Shown: one piece after another, positions 58,671 through 64,000 of the stretch
Position numbering within the stretch: position 1 is the first letter of the stretch
Layout of the letters: the number at the start of each line of letters is the position of its first letter
NCBI RefSeq assembly: GCF_018130825.1
Contig: NZ_JAFCJS010000014.1
Coordinates: forward strand, 1 to 64,000
Length of the DNA: 64,000 bases
Direction of reading: 5' to 3'
DNA from: Bradyrhizobium liaoningense
Lineage (GTDB): Bacteria; Pseudomonadota; Alphaproteobacteria; Rhizobiales; Xanthobacteraceae
The notes under the pieces: model-generated
The model's database searches: none
Told to the model about the DNA's origin: nothing
What the model saw: the letters and a program-made list of their open reading frames with translations, nothing else
Made by a program: the position numbers and the translations under genes

Positions 58671-59705
58671 GTGCCCCAGCCTGCAAAAAAGCCCTTCATC
58701 GACGTGCTCTCCGGCCAGCGCCAGCCCGTCCCGCCCATGTGGATGATGCGACAGGCCGGCCGCTATTTGCCGGAATATCGCGAGGTGCGCGCCAAGGCCG
58801 GCGGCTTCCTCGACCTCTGCTTCAACCCGGAGCTCGCCGCCGAAGTCACGCTGCAGCCGATCCGCAGGTTCGGCTTCGACGCGGCGATCATCTTCTCCGA
58901 CATTCTCGTGATCCCCTACGCGCTCGGCCGCTCGGTGCGCTTCGAGGCCGGCGAAGGCCCGCGGCTCGAGCCGCTCGACGATCCGGCGAAGGTTGCAACG
59001 CTGGCGACGCACGCCGATCTCGGCAAGCTTCAACCGGTGTTCGACGCACTGAAGATCGTGCGCGGCGCGCTCGATTCCCGAACCGCGCTGATCGGGTTCT
59101 GCGGTGCGCCGTGGACGGTGGCGACCTACATGGTCGCGGGCCACGGCACGCCCGACCAGGCGCCCGCGCGGATGATGGCCTACCGGCATCCGGAGGCGTT
59201 CTCGAAGATCGTCGACGTGCTGGTCGACAGCTCGATCGAGTATCTGCTGGCGCAGCTCACCGCCGGCGCCGATGCCCTGCAGATCTTCGACACCTGGGCC
59301 GGCGTGCTGCCGCCGACCGAGTTCGTGCGATGGTCGGTCGAGCCGACGCGGCGCATCGTCGAGGGCGTGCGCGCGAAGGTGCCGGATGCGAAGATCATCG
59401 GCTTCCCCCGCGGCGCGGCTGCGCAATTGCCTGGTTACGTCGAGGCGACCGGCGTCAACGGCGTCAGCATCGACTGGACCGCGGAGCCATCCTTCATCCG
59501 CGAGCGCGTGCAGAGCAAGGTCGCCGTGCAGGGCAATCTCGATCCCTTGGTGCTGATCACGGGCGGCGCCGCGCTCGACCGCGCGGTCGACAACGTGCTG
59601 GCGAATTTCGCCGAGGGGCGGTTCATCTTCAATCTCGGCCACGGCATCCAGCCGGAGACGCCGATCGCCCATGTCGAGCAGATGATCAAGCGGGTACGGG
59701 GCTAG
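58671..59705 (+). CDS. hemE: Uroporphyrinogen decarboxylase
   Basis: A 344-residue haem-pathway enzyme converting uroporphyrinogen III to coproporphyrinogen III. The N-terminal signature PPMWMMRQAGRYLPEYREVRAKAG contains the Arg residues binding the substrate; FSDILVIPYALG, IGFCGAPWTVATYMVAG and NLGHGIQPETP follow. Start is GTG (PQPAKKPFIDVL). It stands alone, convergent with hemC across 318 nt of repeats. Confidence 0.96.
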   Translation: MPQPAKKPFIDVLSGQRQPVPPMWMMRQAGRYLPEYREVRAKAGGFLDLCFNPELAAEVTLQPIRRFGFDAAIIFSDILVIPYALGRSVRFEAGEGPRLEPLDDPAKVATLATHADLGKLQPVFDALKIVRGALDSRTALIGFCGAPWTVATYMVAGHGTPDQAPARMMAYRHPEAFSKIVDVLVDSSIEYLLAQLTAGADALQIFDTWAGVLPPTEFVRWSVEPTRRIVEGVRAKVPDAKIIGFPRGAAAQLPGYVEATGVNGVSIDWTAEPSFIRERVQSKVAVQGNLDPLVLITGGAALDRAVDNVLANFAEGRFIFNLGHGIQPETPIAHVEQMIKRVRG

Positions 59706-59728
59706 CGGTCGGCATCTCGGTTTGCGGC

Positions 59729-59824
59729 CATCCTTCGAGACGCGCGCAAGGGCGCGCTCCTCAGGATGAGGCTGGTGTTCGCGGCCCCCCAACTCCTCAT
59801 GGTGGCGGCGCGTCTCGAACCATG
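59729..59824. repeat. Two palindromes between hemE and hemC
   Basis: CATCCTTCGAG...GCGCGC-AAGG-GCGCGC...CTCAGGATG (59729-59767) is one hairpin; CTCATGGT and ACCATGAG (59796-59825) form a second. The CCTTCGAGACG/CTCCTCAGGATGAGG wording is a common bradyrhizobial intergenic repeat in my recollection. The next 200 nt to hemC hold no gene; they contain TTTGACCCGTCGGGCAAAACAGG, possibly another dispersed repeat. Confidence 0.6.
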
Positions 59825-60023
59825 AGCTGAGGGAAAAGAAAGCCCGCAAACAAAACCGCGAAAACAACCCCATGCACAGTAGAGAGACCACGCCCAGTCA
59901 ATGACTTAGCGTGCGCTGAAATGGGATGGGCCGTCATCGCACCAGATCGCGCCGAGGTTTGACCCGTCGGGCAAAACAGGGGCATAATGCCATCATCGCC
60001 CCCTTGAGAAATTTGGTGCGAGT

Positions 60024-61004
60024 CTAGCGCGGCCGGCTGCGCTCGATGATCTCCGCCGCGCCCTTGCCCAGCAGATCGAGACCCACCGCACGGCCGAGCT
60101 CGCGCGGGCGGTTGGCCGGCCCGCTGCGCGAGGCTTCGATGATGGTGTTGCCGGAGAGGTCGAGCACGGATGCGGCGAGCGACATCTGATCGCCGGCGAT
60201 GGTCGAGAAGCCCGCCACCGGCGAATTGCAGTGACCGTTGAGCACCCACAGCACCTCGCGCTCGGCATCGGCAGAGGCATGCGCGGCGGGATCGTCGATC
60301 GATGACAGGATTTTTCGCGTCTGCCAGTCCTGCGCGGCGCATTCGACCGCAACGATGCCCTGTCCTGCTGCAGGCAGCATCTCCGCCGCAGTGAATTCGT
60401 AGGCGATGCGATCAGCAAGTCCAACGCGGTCGAGGCCGGACCGCGCCATGATCAGCGCATCGGCCGGGCCCACGGCACCGCCATCCGGCAGGCGCTGCTT
60501 CTCGCCGTTATCAAGCTTGCGCACGCGGGTGTCGGCAGCTCCCCGGAAGTGGATCACTTCCACATCCGGAAACAACCGCCGCGCATAGGCAGCCCGGCGC
60601 ACCGCATTGGTGCCGATTTTGAAACCCTTGCCGCGGGACTGGCGTAGCGCCTCCAGCGTCACGCCGTCGCGCAGCACCAGTGCGTCGCCAGGCGGATCGC
60701 GCGACAGGGTGGCGCCGATGACGAGGCCCGGCGTGTCCTCGTTGCCCGGCATGTCCTTGAGCGAATGCATCGCCGCCTGCAATTCGCCCGACAGCACGGC
60801 AGCGCGGATCTGCGCGACGAAGGCACCGCCCTTGCCGCCATGCGGCAAGAGCTTGCTGGTCTGGTCGAGATCGCCCGTGGTGTCGAACTTGACGATCTCG
60901 ACATCGAGACCGGGCACGGCGGCAGTCAGGCGGCGCGCGATCTCTTCCGTCTGTGCCAGCGCCATCGCGCTTTTGCGTGTGCCGATCTTGAATCGCGTAG
61001 CCAA
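60024..61004 (-). CDS. hemC: Hydroxymethylbilane synthase
   Basis: A 326-residue enzyme that polymerises four porphobilinogen molecules. The dipyrromethane cofactor Cys is in LNGHCNSPVAGF. Other motifs are FKIGTRKSAMALAQTEEI, HSLKDMPG, KIGTNAVRRAA and GIVAVEC. The start is TTG, preceded by a good GAGAGGG at seven nt; no ATG lies nearby upstream. It follows the GMC gene by 25 nt in the opposite sense of priority, so it may be read through from the tetR-GMC transcript. Confidence 0.95.
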   Translation of the reverse strand: MATRFKIGTRKSAMALAQTEEIARRLTAAVPGLDVEIVKFDTTGDLDQTSKLLPHGGKGGAFVAQIRAAVLSGELQAAMHSLKDMPGNEDTPGLVIGATLSRDPPGDALVLRDGVTLEALRQSRGKGFKIGTNAVRRAAYARRLFPDVEVIHFRGAADTRVRKLDNGEKQRLPDGGAVGPADALIMARSGLDRVGLADRIAYEFTAAEMLPAAGQGIVAVECAAQDWQTRKILSSIDDPAAHASADAEREVLWVLNGHCNSPVAGFSTIAGDQMSLAASVLDLSGNTIIEASRSGPANRPRELGRAVGLDLLGKGAAEIIERSRPR

Positions 61005-61029
61005 GTCCGAACCCTCTCAAGCAGCGAAA

Positions 61030-62655
61030 TTACCGCGCATCCTCCAATATCATGTCGGAGGCCTTTTCGGCGATCATGATGATCGGCGCGTTGGTGTTCC
61101 CCGAGACGAGGTCCGGCATGACCGAGCCGTCGACGACGCGGAGGCCTTCGAGACCCCTCACCTTCAGCCGCTGGTCCACCACCGCGAGCGCGTCGTTGCC
61201 CATACGACAGGTCGAGGTCGGATGGTAGATGGTGCTGCCGCGCTCGCGACAATAATCCAGGATCTCTCCATCCGTGGATACCTTCGCCCCGGGATCGTAC
61301 TCGCTGACCACGAACGGCTTCATCGCCGGTGCGTTCAGTATCTTGCGCAGGATCTTGATGCCTTCGACGTTGGTGGTGCGGTCGGTCTCGGTCGACATGT
61401 AGTTGATGCGGATCTCCGGCGGCACGGTCGGGTCGGCGCTCTTGATGCGCAGGGAGCCGCGGCTCTCGGGACGGAGCTGGCAGATCGAGGCAGTGAAGCC
61501 GGAGAAATCGTGCAGCTTCTCACCCATCTTGTCGGTCGAGAACGGCAGGAAGTGGACCTGGATGTCGGGCGAGGCGAGCCGCGGACTGGTCTTGAAGAAC
61601 GCGCCGGCCGTGCCGGCGGCGATCGTTAGCCAACCCTTGCGGAACAGCGCATAGCGCGCGCCCGCCATGGTGCGGCGGAGCGGATGATTGACGGTGTCGT
61701 TCAAGGTGATCTTCTGCGAGCAGCGCATCACGATGCGGACCTGCATGTGGTCCTGGAGATCGTGGCCGACGCCGGCCGCGTCCAGCACCACGTCGATGCC
61801 GTGCTTGCGCAGGAGATCGCCGGGGCCGACGCCGGAGAGCTGGAGCAGCTGCGGCGAGTTGTAGGCGCCGCTCGACAGCACGACCTCCTTCCGCGCGCGA
61901 GCGCGGCGGACCGAAGTGCCTTGGCGATATTCGACCCCGACGGCGCGACGTCCTTCGAACAGCACGCGCTGACCGAGCGCCTCAGTCTCGATCTTGAGAT
62001 TGCCGCGCGTCCTCGCGGGGCCGAGATAGGCAACCGACGTCGAGGCGCGGCGGCCGTTGCGCGTCGTGGTCTGGAACAGGCCGACGCCTTCCTGCGTCGC
62101 GCCGTTGAAATCGGGATTGTAGGGCAGACCGGTCTCGACCGCGGCGTCGATGAAAGCCTTCGACAGCGGATCGGTCACGATCATGTTGGAGACCGGCAGC
62201 GGCCCGTCCGTGCCGTGATATTGATCCGCACCGCGCGACTGGTTCTCGGCCTTCTTGAAGTAAGGCAACACATCGTCATAGCCCCAGCCGGTGTTGCCGA
62301 GCTGACGCCAGCGATCGTAGTCCTCGTGCTGGCCGCGGACATAGAGCAGGCCGTTGATCGAGCTCGACCCACCCAGTGTCTTGCCCCGCGGCTGGAACAC
62401 CTGGCGGCCCTTCAGCTCGGGCTCCGGCTCGGTCTGGTACATCCAGTTGACGGACTTCTCCTTGAACAGCTTGCCGTAGCCGAGCGGCACGTGGATCCAG
62501 ATGTTCGAATCCTTCGGGCCCGCCTCGAGCAGGAGCACGCTGTGCTTGCCGCTCGCCGATAGCCTATTCGCGAGCACACAGCCGGCGGAGCCGGCGCCGA
62601 CGATGATGTAGTCGAATTCGGGATCTGACGGCGTGAGGGAGGAATTTGCATTCAT
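61030..62655 (-). CDS. GMC-family FAD oxidoreductase (choline-dehydrogenase-like)
   Basis: A 541-residue flavoenzyme oxidising an alcohol. The FAD motif DYIIVGAGSAGCVLANRLS, GMC signature 1 GKTLGGSSSINGLLYVRGQ, signature 2 SSGAYNSPQLLQLSG, and active-site STIYHPTSTCRMG with NTNAPIIMIAEKASDMI are all present. The substrate is unknown; the family includes choline, polyethylene-glycol and long-chain alcohol dehydrogenases. It lies 52 nt after the TetR gene, probably co-transcribed. No signal peptide. Confidence 0.92.
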   Translation of the reverse strand: MNANSSLTPSDPEFDYIIVGAGSAGCVLANRLSASGKHSVLLLEAGPKDSNIWIHVPLGYGKLFKEKSVNWMYQTEPEPELKGRQVFQPRGKTLGGSSSINGLLYVRGQHEDYDRWRQLGNTGWGYDDVLPYFKKAENQSRGADQYHGTDGPLPVSNMIVTDPLSKAFIDAAVETGLPYNPDFNGATQEGVGLFQTTTRNGRRASTSVAYLGPARTRGNLKIETEALGQRVLFEGRRAVGVEYRQGTSVRRARARKEVVLSSGAYNSPQLLQLSGVGPGDLLRKHGIDVVLDAAGVGHDLQDHMQVRIVMRCSQKITLNDTVNHPLRRTMAGARYALFRKGWLTIAAGTAGAFFKTSPRLASPDIQVHFLPFSTDKMGEKLHDFSGFTASICQLRPESRGSLRIKSADPTVPPEIRINYMSTETDRTTNVEGIKILRKILNAPAMKPFVVSEYDPGAKVSTDGEILDYCRERGSTIYHPTSTCRMGNDALAVVDQRLKVRGLEGLRVVDGSVMPDLVSGNTNAPIIMIAEKASDMILEDAR

Positions 62656-62707
62656 GCGCTACTGTTCTTCTTGTTGGTGTGGCGTTTCCGTTGCGTCACT
62701 AGCACAA

Positions 62708-63298
62708 TCATGCCTTGGCACGCAGCGCCTCGACCAGCGACTTGAACGCACGGGCATATTCCGCGCCCGCCCTTGCGATATCGGCGCGGCCGGCGCAGGC
62801 GACCGCGGCCTCCGTGACCGCGCCGAGCAGCAGACGCGCCAGCGGCTCGACCGGCTGCCGCGCGATCAGGCCGGCCTCCATCGCCGCGGAAAGCGCACGC
62901 GGCATCTTGCCGCCAAAATGCTGCGCATCGATCTCGCGCCAGCGCTCCCAGCCGAGCACGGCGGGACCGTCGCGCAGGATGATCTGGCCGGTCGGCCCCT
63001 TCGCGGTCGCGGCAAAGTAATGCTGGGTGCCGGCGACCATTGCGGCGAGCACGTCCTTCTCGGCCCGCGCGGTGCGATCGATCTCGGCGACGAGGTCGCG
63101 CGAGACAGCGTCGAACACGGCTTCAAACACCGCCTCCTTGGTCTTGAAGTGATGATAGACCGCACCCTTGGCGACGGAGGCACCTTCCGCAATCTCGTCC
63201 ATGGTGGTGGCGGCAAAGCCCTGCGTCCCGAACAGCCGGCGCGCCGCCGTCAGGATCGCCTCCGATGTCGCCGCCCGCCGCTCCGCCTGTTTCGCCAT
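62708..63298 (-). CDS. TetR-family regulator
   Basis: A 196-residue repressor-type protein. The helix-turn-helix RRLFGTQGFAATTMDEIAEGASVAKGAVYHHFKTKEAVFEAVFDAV lies at about 20-65, followed by a helical sensor domain. It is divergent from a SnoaL-like gene, and two strong palindromes with a sigma-70 promoter lie between them, so it probably controls both its own tetR-GMC transcript and the SnoaL-like gene. Confidence 0.92.
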   Translation of the reverse strand: MAKQAERRAATSEAILTAARRLFGTQGFAATTMDEIAEGASVAKGAVYHHFKTKEAVFEAVFDAVSRDLVAEIDRTARAEKDVLAAMVAGTQHYFAATAKGPTGQIILRDGPAVLGWERWREIDAQHFGGKMPRALSAAMEAGLIARQPVEPLARLLLGAVTEAAVACAGRADIARAGAEYARAFKSLVEALRAKA

Positions 63299-63334
63299 GG
63301 CTCTCGTCTAGTCGAATTCGCGACAGGCGGCCAG

Positions 63335-63379
63335 TTGACTTTTCGACCACCGGTCGGTATTTACCGACTATCAGTCGGT
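63335..63379 (+). promoter_or_regulatory. Promoter with overlapping TetR operators
   Basis: TTGACT (63335-63340), 17 nt, TATTTA (63358-63363) form a promoter for the SnoaL-like gene. The palindrome GTCGGTATTTACCGAC (63353-63368) covers the -10, and ACCGACT-ATC-AGTCGGT (63363-63379) overlaps it and covers the transcription start. The half-site is ACCGAC in both. Confidence 0.8.
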
Positions 63380-63397
63380 TTTAATTGTGAGGTCGCC

Positions 63398-63763
63398 ATG
63401 CCCACCCGTGACATCGTCGAAGCCTTTGCGAAGCGGCTGGAGGATGGCGACTTCGTCGGCGCTATCCTCGACTACTACACCCCGGACGCGGCGACCTATG
63501 AGAACCTCGCCGCGCCCGTGGTCGGGCGCGACAAGCTCGCGGACAAGGAACGGGGCGTGCTGGCGGCGTTCAAGGAGGTCACTGCCGTGCGCCTCGGCCC
63601 GAGCCTGATCGATGGCGACATTGTCGCCAGCCGCTGGAAATTCTCCTTCACCAACGCCGAGGGCGTGACGCGGACGCTGGAGGAGATCGCGTGGCAGACC
63701 TGGCGAGGCAATGAGATCATCGAGGAGCGCTTCTTCTACGATCCGAAGCAACTCGGTCGCTGA
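63398..63763 (+). CDS. SnoaL/NTF2-like protein under TetR control
   Basis: A 121-residue protein with the cone fold of the NTF2 superfamily: DIVEAFAKRLEDGDFVGAILDYYTPDAATYENLAAPVVGRDKL at the start and IAWQTWRGNEIIEERFFYDP at the end. GTGAGG precedes the ATG. A leader of about 28 nt separates the predicted transcription start from the ATG. It is unrelated in detail to the tandem NTF2 pair at 22.5-23.7 kb. Function probably connected to the substrate of the neighbouring GMC oxidoreductase, by context only. Confidence 0.88.
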   Translation: MPTRDIVEAFAKRLEDGDFVGAILDYYTPDAATYENLAAPVVGRDKLADKERGVLAAFKEVTAVRLGPSLIDGDIVASRWKFSFTNAEGVTRTLEEIAWQTWRGNEIIEERFFYDPKQLGR

Positions 63764-63775
63764 GCAGGATTGCCC

Positions 63776-64000
63776 CTATCGGTACAGCACGACCACGGCC
63801 ATGCCGACGAGAGGCGCAACAAACTGAATGGTCTGCCATGCAGAGCCGTCGATGGACCACCGTCCATAGACGATCGTGCCGCCGGGATGCGATGACGATC
63901 CGGCCCGATCCCGGAAGGCTTTCCATCGCGCCTCGGCGGGCCCGAGAAAATCATCGGGCTTGACTGTCATGTCGGCGCTATTGAGCACGACCTGCATCAT
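63776..64000 (-). CDS. Hypothetical protein, cut or starting at the window edge
   Basis: 74 residues visible (from an ATG at 64000; another follows immediately), so the true start may lie outside. SADMTVKPDDFLGPAEARWKAFRDRA leads into IVYGRWSIDGSAWQTIQFVAPLVGMAVVVLYR, where the last 20 residues could be a C-terminal membrane tail. Convergent with the SnoaL-like gene, 12 nt apart. Not recognised. Confidence 0.55.
   Translation of the reverse strand: MMQVVLNSADMTVKPDDFLGPAEARWKAFRDRAGSSSHPGGTIVYGRWSIDGSAWQTIQFVAPLVGMAVVVLYR

Overview
The window looks like a chromosomal segment of a Bradyrhizobium-type alphaproteobacterium. It is GC-rich and densely coded, it carries a rhizobial-type glpVUQPTSD glycerol ABC-transporter operon, and its intergenic gaps hold many long palindromic repeats of the kind scattered through bradyrhizobial chromosomes. 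I see no rRNA, tRNA, CRISPR array, prophage or intact insertion sequence. The genus is inferred from style and gene content; no search was run.

Layout. 0.2-4 kb: a small conserved protein, a secreted HExxH protein, a Lys-rich protein, a TPR protein and the membrane protease HtpX. 4.2-10 kb: envelope genes, namely an HlyD-type adaptor overlapping a cellulose-synthase-like PilZ glycosyltransferase, an L,D-transpeptidase and an MltB-like lytic transglycosylase. 10-12 kb: a DUF1993 protein and an Old Yellow Enzyme. 12-21.6 kb: the glycerol uptake and oxidation operon (glpD-S-T-P-Q-U-V, minus strand) with its DeoR-type regulator glpR; a vapBC toxin-antitoxin pair sits between glpD and glpR. 21.7-24.1 kb: a HAD phosphatase, a tandem duplication of an NTF2-like gene in which only one copy keeps a Tat leader, and a small conserved protein. 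24.3-30.4 kb: a fatty-acid oxidation operon (fadE-fadI-fadJ-yciA). 30.7-38.7 kb: a flavin reductase, an RND efflux operon with a TetR regulator, an MFS importer and a DUF2809 protein. 38.8-40.3 kb: an accessory patch of small, lower-GC unknown genes bracketed by three direct copies of a repeat. 40.3-49.3 kb: a YcaQ/AlkZ-like DNA glycosylase, small secreted or membrane proteins, an OmpA-like protein, a protein O-mannosyltransferase facing a FecR/beta-barrel pair, two VOC proteins, a cupin, CsbD and an FKBP isomerase. 49.4-55.1 kb: a periplasmic aldehyde oxidoreductase (paoABC type) and a gamma-glutamyltransferase. 55.3-64 kb: trhO-slyX, a diguanylate cyclase, hemE, hemC, a GMC oxidoreductase with a TetR regulator, a divergent SnoaL-like gene and a gene running to the window edge.

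How the genes work together. The glp block imports glycerol and oxidises glycerol-3-phosphate, probably under GlpR acting on a helically phased operator upstream of glpD. The fad operon activates no substrate itself but carries the dehydrogenation, hydration/second dehydrogenation, thiolysis and thioesterase steps. The PilZ glycosyltransferase and the GGEEF cyclase are an output and a source of c-di-GMP, although they lie 50 kb apart. The strongest observations are a complementary split of ATPase motifs between GlpS and GlpT, the phased GAAAG operator, the NTF2 duplication with leader loss, the two-gene polysaccharide synthase, and the PMT next to a Ser/Thr/Pro-rich outer-membrane protein.
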